From Lacisediminihabitans sp046156175 (GTDB lineage: Bacteria; Actinomycetota; Actinomycetes; Actinomycetales; Microbacteriaceae), in the NCBI RefSeq assembly GCF_046156175.1, contig NZ_JAYLVL010000005.1, forward strand, positions 143,626 to 207,625: a DNA stretch of 64,000 nt, given 5' to 3'. Position 1 is the stretch's first letter, and every line of letters begins with the position of its first letter. Positions 15,987 through 25,070 of the stretch are shown piece after piece. The translations under genes were made by a program, and so were the position numbers. The notes beneath the pieces are model-generated. The model worked only from the letters and a program-made list of their open reading frames with translations, was not told where the DNA came from and searched no databases.

Positions 15987-17504
15987 ATGCGACGACGAAT
16001 CCCTGTTCTCACCTCCGCAACACTCATCACCGCGCTCGTTGCCACCGCCGTTGTGGCCGGAACCGCCGGCGTGGCCTCAGCACACGGCGACTCCGGCGAC
16101 GACGGGGGGCGCGCCAAGAACGTGATCTACCTGCTCGGCGACGGCATGGGGCGCACCCATGTCACCGCGGCCCGGGAGCGCTTCTACGGCTCGGATGGCA
16201 AGCTCGCCATGGAGACCCTCCCCGCGCAGGGCTATGTCAGCACTTACGCGGTCGAGAAGCTGTCGGGCCAGCCCGGCACAACGAACTTCCACCCGAACCC
16301 GGTCACCGACTCGGCCTCCGCTGCGACCGCCTGGTCGTCCGGAGTCAAGACCTACAACGCGGCCCTCGGCATCGACGCCACCGGCACGGTCAAGCCGACG
16401 GTCATGGAGCTCGCGAAGAAGGCGGGCCTGCGCACCGGCAACGTCTCCACCGCAGAGATCACGGATGCCACCCCCGCCGGCCAGATGAGCCACGCTCTTG
16501 CGCGCGGATGCCAGGGTCCGGTCTACTCGGACGCCGCATGCCAGGATCTATCTATCACCGGCACCGCGCTTCCGACCAGTGACATCCGGGTGACCCCGAT
16601 CGCCGACCAGATCGCCCGCAACGGCACCGCGGACGTCATCCTCGGCGGAGGGCTCAGCCGCTTCGACGCCGCCGACGAGAAGGCGCTGAAGGACCAGGGC
16701 TACTCCGTGCTCGGCTCCCCCACCAGCCAGACCGTCGCGACGAAGTCCGATCTCGCCGCAGCATCCGGCCAGAAGGTCTTCGGCCTCTTCAACCGGGGCA
16801 ACCTCACCATCGAGAAGTCAAAGCAGGACAACCCGACCTCGGTGCAGGCCCAGGAGCCGACCCTTCCCGAAATGACGAGCAAGGCGATCGCACTTCTCAC
16901 CAGCAAGTCGAACTCCAAGGACAAGAGCGCCAGCAAGGGCTTCTACCTGCAGGTCGAGGGCGCCCTCATCGACAAGCGTTCGCACGCCAACGACGCGGCC
17001 CAGACTCTCGGTGAGATGAAGGCCTTCGACGACTCGGTGAAGATCGCCAAGGAGTTCGCTGCGAAGGACGGCAACACCCTCGTCATCGTCACGGCCGACC
17101 ACGAGTGCGCCGGCTTCAACATCATCGAGAAGGGCACCTTCACGAACGCCGAAGCGACCGCCCCTCCGACGAATGTCGACTCGGGCAACCCGGCGAACAA
17201 CTCCACGCCGACCCGGCCGAACAACGCCAAGGACGCCGCCCGCTCCACCGGGATCATCAACGGTGCCGGTTCCGCCGACCCGAAGGACTTCGCCCCGGCG
17301 ACGTTCCGCATCCCGAGCGACCCGGCCAGCGTGGTCGACGGATCCCCGGAGGCCGGCCTCTGGCTGACCTACCTCTCGGGCAACCACACGGGTGCTGATG
17401 TGCCGGTGTACGCCTACGGACCCGGCTCCGAACAGCTGGACGGCACCATCGACAACACCGCGCTGTTCGGCATCGTCGGCAAGGCACTCCGCGTCATCAA
17501 GTAG
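15987..17504 (+). CDS. phoA: Secreted alkaline phosphatase
   Basis: A 505-residue PhoA/PhoB-type alkaline phosphatase. A signal peptide ends near VASAHG. Metal ligands and active site are clear: GDGMG (Asp52), the nucleophile Ser109 in VTDSASAATAW, the KRSHAND segment and TADHE; the C-terminal GNHTGADVPV supplies the last zinc histidine. It hydrolyses extracellular phosphomonoesters to free phosphate. The start follows CAGGAG at good spacing, and a PHO-box-like sequence lies ~70 bp upstream. It appears to have its own promoter, separate from the phosphoesterase-lipoprotein pair. Confidence 0.95.
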   Translation: MRRRIPVLTSATLITALVATAVVAGTAGVASAHGDSGDDGGRAKNVIYLLGDGMGRTHVTAARERFYGSDGKLAMETLPAQGYVSTYAVEKLSGQPGTTNFHPNPVTDSASAATAWSSGVKTYNAALGIDATGTVKPTVMELAKKAGLRTGNVSTAEITDATPAGQMSHALARGCQGPVYSDAACQDLSITGTALPTSDIRVTPIADQIARNGTADVILGGGLSRFDAADEKALKDQGYSVLGSPTSQTVATKSDLAAASGQKVFGLFNRGNLTIEKSKQDNPTSVQAQEPTLPEMTSKAIALLTSKSNSKDKSASKGFYLQVEGALIDKRSHANDAAQTLGEMKAFDDSVKIAKEFAAKDGNTLVIVTADHECAGFNIIEKGTFTNAEATAPPTNVDSGNPANNSTPTRPNNAKDAARSTGIINGAGSADPKDFAPATFRIPSDPASVVDGSPEAGLWLTYLSGNHTGADVPVYAYGPGSEQLDGTIDNTALFGIVGKALRVIK

Positions 17505-17575
17505 GTAGCACCCATCACGGTCCGGGCCGGGGAGCGCATCCCCGGCCCGGACCGCACAGCGGCAAGGACACCCCC

Positions 17576-18112
17576 ATGAAGAGACCTCCGATCATCGCCA
17601 TCGCAGTCGCGGCAGCAGCCGTCGTGATCGCCGGGTCGATCGCGATCGGCATGACCGCGATGGCGCGCACCGACGCCGCGGCGCCGCTGCCGACGGATGC
17701 CGTGAAGACCACGCTCCCCGGACTGGTGGCGGCCAGCGGCGCACCGGAGCTCGACAGCATCCGCCTCCTGCGTCCGAAACCCGGAGAGCTGCGCCAGGCG
17801 GCCGGGCCTTTCGACGACAGGTTCGCACTCGACGGCCTCGCCTTCGACGGCACGAGCGCGAGCGGCGCCCTCCGGGTGACGAGCGATGTGAGCGCGGTGC
17901 TCGACCTGGAGATCATCGCCGGGTTCTACGATGCCGGCGGATCATTGATCGGCAGCGCCCGCTTCGTCTATCACGCGACCGATGACGGCCCGGTCGACCC
18001 GGTCACGGGCACCCCGGTCGAATCCATCCCGTTCCGGGTAGCCGTGCCGGCGGAGTTCGCCGGGCGCGCGGTCTCGGCGTCGGTCGGCGTGCCCGTCCTC
18101 GTCAACGAGTAG
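17576..18112 (+). CDS. Exported or membrane-anchored hypothetical protein
   Basis: A 178-residue protein with one N-terminal membrane segment (IIAIAVAAAAVVIAGSIAIG) and a predicted extracytoplasmic beta-rich domain (ALRVTSDVSAVLDLEIIAGF, GSARFVYHATDDGPVDP). No family is recognised. It follows the alkaline phosphatase by ~70 bp and shares its direction, so it may belong to the same phosphate-responsive unit. It is convergent with moaD, with 18 bp between the stops. Confidence 0.65.
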   Translation: MKRPPIIAIAVAAAAVVIAGSIAIGMTAMARTDAAAPLPTDAVKTTLPGLVAASGAPELDSIRLLRPKPGELRQAAGPFDDRFALDGLAFDGTSASGALRVTSDVSAVLDLEIIAGFYDAGGSLIGSARFVYHATDDGPVDPVTGTPVESIPFRVAVPAEFAGRAVSASVGVPVLVNE

Positions 18113-18130
18113 CGGGGACCACGACGGGGC

Positions 18131-18382
18131 TCAGCCCCCGGCGAACGGCGGAAGGACGTCGACGCGCGCGCCGACCGACCTGTCATCGTCTCGACTGACC
18201 ACGCCGTCGACGAGGAACGATCCGGATGCCAACACCCGGGTCATCGCGTCGCCGTACCGCTCCACCAGCACGGCTCGCAGCTGGCCCACTGTGGCGACGG
18301 AGGGCAGAATTTCCTCTTCGCGCCCGGACGCCTCCGCCGCGGAGGCGAAGTAGCGCACGAGAATGCCAGCCGGCTCAGCCAC
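18131..18382 (-). CDS. moaD: Molybdopterin synthase sulfur carrier subunit MoaD
   Basis: An 83-residue ubiquitin-like sulfur carrier ending in the essential Gly-Gly (LPPFAGG). It begins at a GTG (VAEPAG) that overlaps the moaA stop region by 8 bp; a longer frame from 18538 reads through moaA and is rejected. The RYFASAAEASG and FLVDG segments match MoaD. The C-terminal glycine is thiocarboxylated after adenylation by the MoeB-like protein and then serves MoaE. Confidence 0.92.
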   Translation of the reverse strand: MAEPAGILVRYFASAAEASGREEEILPSVATVGQLRAVLVERYGDAMTRVLASGSFLVDGVVSRDDDRSVGARVDVLPPFAGG

Positions 18383-19457
18383 CGATGGCGCCCATGCTGC
18401 GCTGCGGGCGCACGAAGTCAGCCCGGTCCATGCCATGCCCGGCCTGCTTGCCCCACTGGGCTGCCCGCCACCACTGCGCGATCGTCGCATCGTCGGAACC
18501 GTTGCGCAGCAACGCGCGGAGGTCTGTTTCGTCGTCACCGAACAGGCAGGAGCGCACGGTGCCCTCCGCAGTGACGCGGGTGCGGTCGCAGGCCTCGCAG
18601 AACGAGCGGGTCACGGAGGCGATGATGCCCACCGTGGCTGGACCGCCATCGACGGTCCACTCCTCGGCGGGCGCCGAGGGGTCTTCGCGGTGCGGCTGGC
18701 TCAGCGTGAATCGTGCGCCGAGCACATCGAGCAGCTCCGCGGCATCCACCATGTTGTCGCGCGCCCAGGCCTCATCGGCGTCGAGTGGCATCTGCTCGAT
18801 GAAGCGCAGTCTCACGCCATTCGCGAGGGACCACCTGAGCAGGTCTGCCGCACCGGCGAGGGTATCGCGCATGAGCACGGCGTTGATCTTGAGGGGGGTG
18901 AGTCCGGCATCCTTCGCGGCCTGGATGCCGGCGAAGACCGACGGCAGCCGGTCGCGCCGGGTGAGCCGGGCGAAGTGGTCGCGGTCGACGGTGTCGAGGG
19001 AGATGTTGATGCGGGTGAGCCCGGCCTCCACCAACTCGTGGATGCGGTGATCGAGCCCGATGGCATTGGTCGTCATCGAGATCGACGCCCTGCCGCCCCC
19101 GGGCAGCCCCGCGACGGCGGAGGAGCGACGGATGATTTCGGCCAGGTCCGCTCGCATGAGCGGCTCTCCCCCGGTGAAGCGGACGTCGTGCACGCCGAGG
19201 TCACGAACCGCGATCTCGACGAGCCGGGCGATCTCTATGGCCGTGAGCAGGTCGTCGCGGGCGATCGCGGGAAGCCCCTCCTCCGGCATGCAGTAGGTGC
19301 AGCGAAGCGAGCACTTCTCGGTGATCGAGATACGGAGGTCGCGGGCCGTGCGGCCGAAGGTGTCGAGCAGGCCAGCCTCGTCCGGGCGCCCGACCGTCGG
19401 CGGAAGTCGTGCCGGGTCGCGCCGGATCCCCGGGATGCCGAGCGCGAGGGAAGTCAT
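18375..19457 (-). CDS. moaA: GTP 3',8-cyclase MoaA
   Basis: A 360-residue radical-SAM enzyme for the first step of molybdopterin synthesis. The N-terminal cluster is CSLRCTYC (Cys49, 53, 56); the C-terminal cluster is CEACDRTRVTAEGTVRSC; the chain ends in GG, which is needed for GTP cyclisation in MoaA. RFTGGEPLMR and NISLDTVD are family signatures. It is transcribed with moaD on the minus strand, convergent to the phosphatase genes that separate it from moaCB-moaE. Confidence 0.95.
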   Translation of the reverse strand: MTSLALGIPGIRRDPARLPPTVGRPDEAGLLDTFGRTARDLRISITEKCSLRCTYCMPEEGLPAIARDDLLTAIEIARLVEIAVRDLGVHDVRFTGGEPLMRADLAEIIRRSSAVAGLPGGGRASISMTTNAIGLDHRIHELVEAGLTRINISLDTVDRDHFARLTRRDRLPSVFAGIQAAKDAGLTPLKINAVLMRDTLAGAADLLRWSLANGVRLRFIEQMPLDADEAWARDNMVDAAELLDVLGARFTLSQPHREDPSAPAEEWTVDGGPATVGIIASVTRSFCEACDRTRVTAEGTVRSCLFGDDETDLRALLRNGSDDATIAQWWRAAQWGKQAGHGMDRADFVRPQRSMGAIGG

Positions 19458-19623
19458 GGAATCAGCCTACGTGACGGGGTCGGGGCGAATGCCTCCCCGG
19501 CGCCCCACGAAACGCCGGACGGGCCGACGGAGGAACGGCCGGTTCGACAGGACTACAGCCCCGATGCCCCCCGGCCTTCAGCCGGGCGCGCGGAGCACCG
19601 CCCGACGTGGAAGAGTTGACTCC

Positions 19624-20397
19624 ATGCCCGACGAAACGCTGCGACTGCCGAACACGATCTTCCAGGCGGTCTTCGACCTCGGCGACAAGCGTGCGGCGAA
19701 GATCGCCCTGCCGCCGACATTGCGTGAGCCGGAGATCTTCGCCGAGTGGCAGGACGACGAGAACGTCGTCTCCCTCTATGTCGGCTACGACGACGGGCAA
19801 CTCCACCTCGACCTCGGCACCAACGGAGGCGAGCACCACTTTCACGGTGCGAATGGCGACGCGAGCGAGAACAGCCCGTGGAACGATTCCGACACTGCGG
19901 TGTTGCTTGCCTGGTCCAGCGCTCTCGCCGCCAACTTCTTCGAGCGGATGCCAGAGCTCATGGAAGACATCGAGGAGGCCGCGGCCTGGCATGAGGAGGG
20001 CTATCCCCTCTATGTGTGCGAGACGGAGCCCGCCCAGCTCGACCTGATCGAGGTCGAGATCGAGGGCGAGATCCTCACGCTGCCCTGGCTCGGATCCGGG
20101 GGCGTCAGCCAGGACCACGTCGACGGAGAGAACCATCCGATCGCCCTGCTCTGGAACCCCGTGGATGGCGCCACTCCCGATCGCACGATCGCCCGCGCCT
20201 GGCTAGATCCGGTATCGGGTGAGCCCGTGACCTCTCCCGAACAGGGCGTCGACTGGTCCGCCGTCGGCCTCGAACGCGACGAGGTGCTCTCCTGGCTGGA
20301 AGGCATCTACCTCAACCACCACATCACGCCGGATGCCGAGATCGAGCTGGTGCACGCGGTGCTCGAACGCATGGGTGGACTCGACCGCGAGCAGTAG
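19624..20397 (+). CDS. Acidic hypothetical cytoplasmic protein
   Basis: A 257-residue acidic protein with no signal peptide or membrane span and a tryptophan- and Asp/Glu-rich composition (EIFAEWQDDENVV, LPWLGSGGVSQDHVDGENHP). I do not recognise the family. The start at 19624 (MPDETLRLP) follows GAAGAG at normal spacing; a longer frame from 19297 overlaps the moaA start region and is rejected. It precedes the molybdoenzyme gene by 36 bp on the same strand, so co-transcription is possible. Confidence 0.65.
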   Translation: MPDETLRLPNTIFQAVFDLGDKRAAKIALPPTLREPEIFAEWQDDENVVSLYVGYDDGQLHLDLGTNGGEHHFHGANGDASENSPWNDSDTAVLLAWSSALAANFFERMPELMEDIEEAAAWHEEGYPLYVCETEPAQLDLIEVEIEGEILTLPWLGSGGVSQDHVDGENHPIALLWNPVDGATPDRTIARAWLDPVSGEPVTSPEQGVDWSAVGLERDEVLSWLEGIYLNHHITPDAEIELVHAVLERMGGLDREQ

Positions 20398-20433
20398 GCG
20401 TCGCTATTCTGGGATCGACCGAAGGAGCTTCTC

Positions 20434-21027
20434 ATGGCTGTCATCTCTCGCGGTTTCACCGGCCGCGGTCGCGAACACAATCCGGAGCTTCCCCCCGGCC
20501 AGTACCTCACCGCAGACTTCCCGGTGCTCTCGGCGGGACCCACCCCCGACATCGACACCGCGGACTGGCAATTCGGTATCCGCACGGATGACGCGACCCT
20601 CCACACCTGGACTTGGGACGAGCTGCACGCCCTGCCGATCGAAGACATCGACACCGACATCCACTGCGTCACCCGCTGGTCGAAGTTCGGTACCAGCTGG
20701 CGAGGCGTCTCCCTCGACACCCTGTTCGCCGGGGTGGAGACGAGCGACGAATACGTGATGGCACACTCCTACGGGGGCTACACGACCAATGTGCCGCTCG
20801 AGGATCTGCTGGGCGGCAAAGCGTGGATCGCCTTCGAGTTCGACGGTGACCCGCTCGATCCCGAGCATGGCGGTCCGGCGCGGCTACTCATCCCGCACCT
20901 GTATTTCTGGAAGAGCGCCAAGTGGATCCGGTCACTCGAGATGATGGCATCGGACGAGCCCGGGTTCTGGGAGCAGAACGGCTACAACATGTACGGCGAC
21001 CCGTGGCTGGAGCAGCGCTATTGGTGA
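20434..21027 (+). CDS. Sulfite-oxidase-like molybdopterin oxidoreductase
   Basis: A 197-residue soluble protein of the SUOX/YedY molybdopterin fold. The molybdenum-ligating Cys is in HCVTRWSKFGTSWRGV, followed by YGGYTTNVPLEDL, GPARLLIPHLYFWKSAKWI and an aromatic-rich tail. No Tat signal is present, unlike exported YedY/MsrP. It has a good GAAGGAG ribosome-binding site. The FAD reductase and zinc-ribbon genes that follow almost without gaps suggest a cytoplasmic electron-transfer unit. The substrate is unknown; sulfite, sulfoxides or nitrogen oxides are all possible. Confidence 0.87.
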   Translation: MAVISRGFTGRGREHNPELPPGQYLTADFPVLSAGPTPDIDTADWQFGIRTDDATLHTWTWDELHALPIEDIDTDIHCVTRWSKFGTSWRGVSLDTLFAGVETSDEYVMAHSYGGYTTNVPLEDLLGGKAWIAFEFDGDPLDPEHGGPARLLIPHLYFWKSAKWIRSLEMMASDEPGFWEQNGYNMYGDPWLEQRYW

Positions 21028-21037
21028 GCGGCAGTTG

Positions 21038-21790
21038 GTGACCGAACGCGAGACCCGGGATGCGCCGCCACACCGGGTCGGGCTCTGGCATGTCGGTGTG
21101 GTCGTCTCGACCAATACCGAGACTCCCACCGGGCGCAGCATCGTGCTCGACGTTCCTGGCTGGGGCGGCAACCTCGCAGGCCAGCACGCGGATGTTCGGC
21201 TCACCGCGCCGGACGGCTACCAGGCCGTGCGCTCCTACTCCATCGCCTCGGCGGGGGACGGGGACCGGGTCCAGCTCGCCGTCGACCGCTTCCCCACCGG
21301 AGAGGTGTCGCCCTACCTCGTGGATGAACTCCTGCCCGGGGATGAGCTGGAGCTGCGCGGTCCGCTCGGCGGTTGGTTCGTCTGGCACCCCGTCCAGACC
21401 GAGTCGGTGCAGCTGATCGGCGGAGGCTCGGGGATCGTGCCACTGATGGCGATGATCCGATCCCACACCGCGTCGGGCAGTACCGCTCCCTTCCGGCTGC
21501 TCTATTCGGTGCGCACCCCGGATGACGCGTTCTTCCGTTCCGAACTCGAGACGCCGACCCCCCACCTCGACGTCACCTGGCTGTACACCCGCCGAACGCC
21601 GGACGGATGGCCGCGCCCGGCCTCCCGCATCGCGCTCGCCGACCTCGAGGCATCCGCCTTCGCCGCGTCCCAGACCCCTTCAGTGTTCGTCTGTGGTCCG
21701 ACGGGATTCGTCGAGACCGTCGCGAACGACCTCGTCGCTCTCGGGCACGACCCGCAGCGTGTGAAGACCGAACGATTCGGAGGCGCCTGA
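21038..21790 (+). CDS. FAD-binding ferredoxin-reductase-type oxidoreductase
   Basis: A 250-residue FNR-like protein. The FAD-binding motif RSYSIAS is followed by GEVSPYLVDELLPGDELELRGPLGG, the pyridine-nucleotide segment LIGGGSGIVPLMAMIR and the C-terminal VFVCGPTGFVETV. There is no iron-sulfur domain. It probably feeds electrons from NAD(P)H to or from the molybdoenzyme encoded 10 bp upstream. The GTG at 21038 is chosen; a TTG at 21035 is the alternative. The stop overlaps the next gene as TGATG. Confidence 0.87.
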   Translation: MTERETRDAPPHRVGLWHVGVVVSTNTETPTGRSIVLDVPGWGGNLAGQHADVRLTAPDGYQAVRSYSIASAGDGDRVQLAVDRFPTGEVSPYLVDELLPGDELELRGPLGGWFVWHPVQTESVQLIGGGSGIVPLMAMIRSHTASGSTAPFRLLYSVRTPDDAFFRSELETPTPHLDVTWLYTRRTPDGWPRPASRIALADLEASAFAASQTPSVFVCGPTGFVETVANDLVALGHDPQRVKTERFGGA

Positions 21791-22047
21791 TGCCGGAACC
21801 CGTGGACGGCAACTCCCTGGCGGGGCCCCTCTCCGAGCTGTTCTCCGCCGATCTCACCCTTGCGGTGGCGCGCTGCATCGGCTGCGGCGACGTCTCCGAA
21901 CTCGCGCGCGCGACGGTCTACCCGGATCCGACCGGCTACGTGGTGCGCTGCGGCCAGTGCGACGACGTGCTCATGGTCGTCGTCGAGGAGCCGGACAGCA
22001 TCTGCCTCGAGCTGCGCGGGATGTCCTGGCTGAAGGTGCCGCGCTAG
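21790..22047 (+). CDS. DUF6510-like zinc-ribbon protein
   Basis: An 85-residue protein with two Cys pairs, CIGC and CGQC about 32 residues apart, forming a likely zinc ribbon (VARCIGCGDVSELARATVYP ... VVRCGQCDDVLM). It overlaps the reductase stop by one base. Proteins of this type (DUF6510, from memory) recur next to sulfite-oxidase-like enzymes and FAD reductases in actinobacteria, which suggests an accessory or electron-transfer-coupling role; no function is established. It ends 8 bp before the stop of a convergent gene. Confidence 0.75.
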   Translation: MPEPVDGNSLAGPLSELFSADLTLAVARCIGCGDVSELARATVYPDPTGYVVRCGQCDDVLMVVVEEPDSICLELRGMSWLKVPR

Positions 22048-22055
22048 CGAAGTCG

Positions 22056-24770
22056 CTAGCTGATCGTGGCGAATCCCGACCAGCCCGAACCGATCTGCGA
22101 GACCGCTCCCCAGCCGCCAAGACCGTTTCCACGATAGAGGTAGAGCGCGCCGGAAACAGTTCGGCCGAGCACATCCGCGTTGCCGTCGCCGTCGAAATCA
22201 CCGACGGACACGATCGCCGACATACCGTTCCAGCCGGAACCGATCAGCCTGGTAGTGCCCCAGCCACCATGGCCGTTACCCGGGTAAAGGTATAGGTTGC
22301 CGTTGCCCGCCCGAGCGATCACGTCGGGATAGCCATCACCGTCGAAATCGCCCGGTGACAGAATCGCGGTCATTCCCTGCCAGCCGCTCCCCACCACGGT
22401 CGTCGAGGTCCAGGAGCCGTGGCCATTGCCCGCATAAAGGTATAGGGCGCCCGCCGCAGTTTGCCCTAGGACGTCTTGGTTGCCGTCACCGTTGAAATCG
22501 CCGGCAGAAAGGACCGCCGTCATCCCGTTCCAGCCGCTACCGACAAGGTGCGCGCTCGTCCAGCCCTTGTTTCCGCTTCCGGAATATAGATAGAGCGCGC
22601 CCCCGCTCGTACGACCGAGGATGTCCGAGAACCCGTCGCCGTCGAAGTCTCCGACCGGCACGAGGGAGGTCATGCCATTCCACCCAGAACCGATCACAGA
22701 CGGCGCCTGCCAAGAGCCACTCCCGTTTCCTGGATAGACATAGAGCGCGCCTCCGGGAGTTGTCGCAAGAACATCCGAGAACGTGTCCCCGGTGAAGTCG
22801 TGGCCGCCGCGCGACCCCCGCCCCATCCCAATCGTTGTGCTGAATGAACCGGCCATCCCCTCGGTGAGGGTCAGGGTCGGCGATTCGACGTGACTGCCCG
22901 AGAACCATTCGGAGTAAGTCGCCAACACCCTGTACCTGCCCGGGGCTAGCCCCGAAAAGCGATAGATTCCGTCGGAGGCGAGCTGCGTCGACGCGCTCGA
23001 CACGACCCAATTGTTAGCGTCGTCGAGGACTTCGACCTGTGCTCCAAACGACCCGTTTCGGGATACCCCGGTAAGCAGAATCTGGCCGGAAAGCGACGCG
23101 GCGTGGAGGAGCGTCGCGTTGATGCCAACCCTGACCTGTCCCCGCGCCACCAGCACGGTAGGCGCGTAAGAGTACTGCGTATAACGGTAGCTCTTCCCCG
23201 GCCAGCTCTGATTCGCAAAGGTATCGGCGTTGGTGAAATCGATCTCGTACCCCGCGGCGGGGAGGCCGACGAAGGAGTACTTCCCGGCCGCGTCCGTTGT
23301 AGTCTCGCGGAAATCCGCAAACTGGCCCGCCTGGGGGCTCCCCGCGGGGAAGTAGCCGAGCGCATCGACCGTCACACCTGCCACTGGCTGCCCACTGCTC
23401 GAAATGACCGTGCCGGAGACCTCGCCGCCCGGCGGCATGGTGAACACCAGTCCGCTGACGCCTGCAGCCGGCACGACCAGCGCGGTAGATTCCGACTGAT
23501 ACAGAGTGGCTGGGTAATACAGGTCCGGGAAGTCTGCCGCCCCTGAGTATTCGAGGACGAGAGTGTAGCTTCCTGCCGGTACGTCGGGGATGGAGAAGTT
23601 CCCCGCCGAGTCAGTTGGGGCACTGGACACCACAGTCTGACCGGCGTCCCGGTACAACAGGAAGGCCGTCACTTCATCGGCACCGGCGGGATGAGCAGAA
23701 TCACCGAGGTCGACGTGGCCCTCGACTGACAACGCGGGGACCAGAATGACATCGGCCCTGGCATTCGTGTCAGCAACCGAGCCGCTGGTGTCTGTCGAAC
23801 CGTCGAAGTAGGCCGCACTCCTCGTGTAAGTGAACGAGACACGATAGAGGCCCGAGTCCGGAAGGTCCGAAAACGAATAGTGGCCATTCGCGTCTGTCGT
23901 GGTACCGCCCGCGATCGGAACCCACTCCGCAAGGTCGGCGTCGTAGTAGCTGCATGTGACGTCCACGTCGCCCACGCCGACAGCCACCGCAGTTGTGCCA
24001 AGGAAGGCCGTGCCACTGACGCTCTGCTTGGGCCACATGCTCATCGATTGCTGGATCAAGTCCTGCCCGGCGGAGAAAGTGATCAGCTGCGCAGCTTTTT
24101 TTGACGCGCTGCTCCCGAGGTAGAGGCTCTGATAGTTGCCAGTTCCGACGTAGACAAAATGGAGCCGGTAGACGCCGGCGACGAGACCCGGCAGCGAGTA
24201 TGCGCCGCCGGTGGTTGTCAAGACTCCGGCGCTTTCCGGACTCCAAACCTTGTCGCGTTGATAGACGCTGTAACGGACCGAGACCTGGCCGGCGGTGTCC
24301 GCGTGTGGATGATCGAAGAACCCCACGAGGCCACTGATAGCCGCAGCACGGGTCAACGTCATGTTTGTTTGCGGAAGATCGGCTGCATTAATTGAAAGCC
24401 AGGACCCCACACCGTAGGGTTTGTCCGGCCAGAGCATCGAACTGAACGGACCCACACCGTTGTAGGCGAAATAGACCCAGTATGACCCGGTCGCCAGGCC
24501 GGGCAGGAGATAGTTGCCGCCCACATCCGTCTGCGTGGTGGCCACAGGGGTCTGCTCGGATCGATAGTCACCGATCGTCACCGTGACCTCGCCTGCTCCC
24601 GCGGATGTGCCTACGTCACCGAGATAGACGTGTCCGCTGACGGAATATGTCGCCGCCGCATTCGCCGACGCCGGCACGAGTATTCCCAGCGAGACGATGG
24701 CCGCGATGATCACTGCGACCATGGCCGTTTTCCACGCGCGGGGAGAAGGTACGGCGGCTACGGGATTCAT
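22056..24770 (-). CDS. Secreted beta-sandwich/FG-GAP repeat protein
   Basis: A 904-residue exported protein. After a signal peptide (AxA-type site near SANAAATYS) come about six CarboxypepD_reg/SdrD-B-like beta-sandwich units marked by YLLPGLATGSYWVYF-type motifs, to about residue 660. Then follow five FG-GAP/VCBS-like repeats of ~48 residues (GDFDGDGFSDILGR..GGALYLYSG; GSGWNGM). The DxDGDGxxD loops are probable Ca2+ sites. The DNA of the repeats is also conserved (144-bp period, ~22060-22780). Such proteins are cell-surface or secreted adhesin or binding proteins; no enzymatic motif is visible. It stands alone, with composition somewhat less GC-rich than its neighbours. Confidence 0.85.
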   Translation of the reverse strand: MNPVAAVPSPRAWKTAMVAVIIAAIVSLGILVPASANAAATYSVSGHVYLGDVGTSAGAGEVTVTIGDYRSEQTPVATTQTDVGGNYLLPGLATGSYWVYFAYNGVGPFSSMLWPDKPYGVGSWLSINAADLPQTNMTLTRAAAISGLVGFFDHPHADTAGQVSVRYSVYQRDKVWSPESAGVLTTTGGAYSLPGLVAGVYRLHFVYVGTGNYQSLYLGSSASKKAAQLITFSAGQDLIQQSMSMWPKQSVSGTAFLGTTAVAVGVGDVDVTCSYYDADLAEWVPIAGGTTTDANGHYSFSDLPDSGLYRVSFTYTRSAAYFDGSTDTSGSVADTNARADVILVPALSVEGHVDLGDSAHPAGADEVTAFLLYRDAGQTVVSSAPTDSAGNFSIPDVPAGSYTLVLEYSGAADFPDLYYPATLYQSESTALVVPAAGVSGLVFTMPPGGEVSGTVISSSGQPVAGVTVDALGYFPAGSPQAGQFADFRETTTDAAGKYSFVGLPAAGYEIDFTNADTFANQSWPGKSYRYTQYSYAPTVLVARGQVRVGINATLLHAASLSGQILLTGVSRNGSFGAQVEVLDDANNWVVSSASTQLASDGIYRFSGLAPGRYRVLATYSEWFSGSHVESPTLTLTEGMAGSFSTTIGMGRGSRGGHDFTGDTFSDVLATTPGGALYVYPGNGSGSWQAPSVIGSGWNGMTSLVPVGDFDGDGFSDILGRTSGGALYLYSGSGNKGWTSAHLVGSGWNGMTAVLSAGDFNGDGNQDVLGQTAAGALYLYAGNGHGSWTSTTVVGSGWQGMTAILSPGDFDGDGYPDVIARAGNGNLYLYPGNGHGGWGTTRLIGSGWNGMSAIVSVGDFDGDGNADVLGRTVSGALYLYRGNGLGGWGAVSQIGSGWSGFATIS

Positions 24771-25070
24771 CGGGAGTCCTCAGGTCGTTCGCCGTGCGGA
24801 GCACGTGCTGGCGAGAATATATCAGTCTTTTGATGGGTCAGGTTCGCTGAGCTTATTTCGGTCCGAAGTCCCCGGGTCGCGCGTCGGACGGACACGGTAG
24901 GCGAACACCCAATGTGACGGACAACCCAACCGCGCGCGGGTCGCTAAATCCAGAGGCGGTCGGCCTCGCGAGCCGCGATCCGTGCTCCCCGGCGTACTGC
25001 CGACATTGGCTCGCGTTGACAGAATGCCTGAAGTCCCCATAGTCGAGAACTCCGCATTAAAAACCTCGGG
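24771..25070. other. Intergenic region, promoter side of the FG-GAP gene
   Basis: These 300 bases carry no gene I can support. The A+T-richer stretch at about 24815-24860 (ATATATCAG, CTTTTGATGGG) upstream of the minus-strand FG-GAP gene is a plausible promoter zone. I see no strong hairpin or repeat. Confidence 0.55.
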
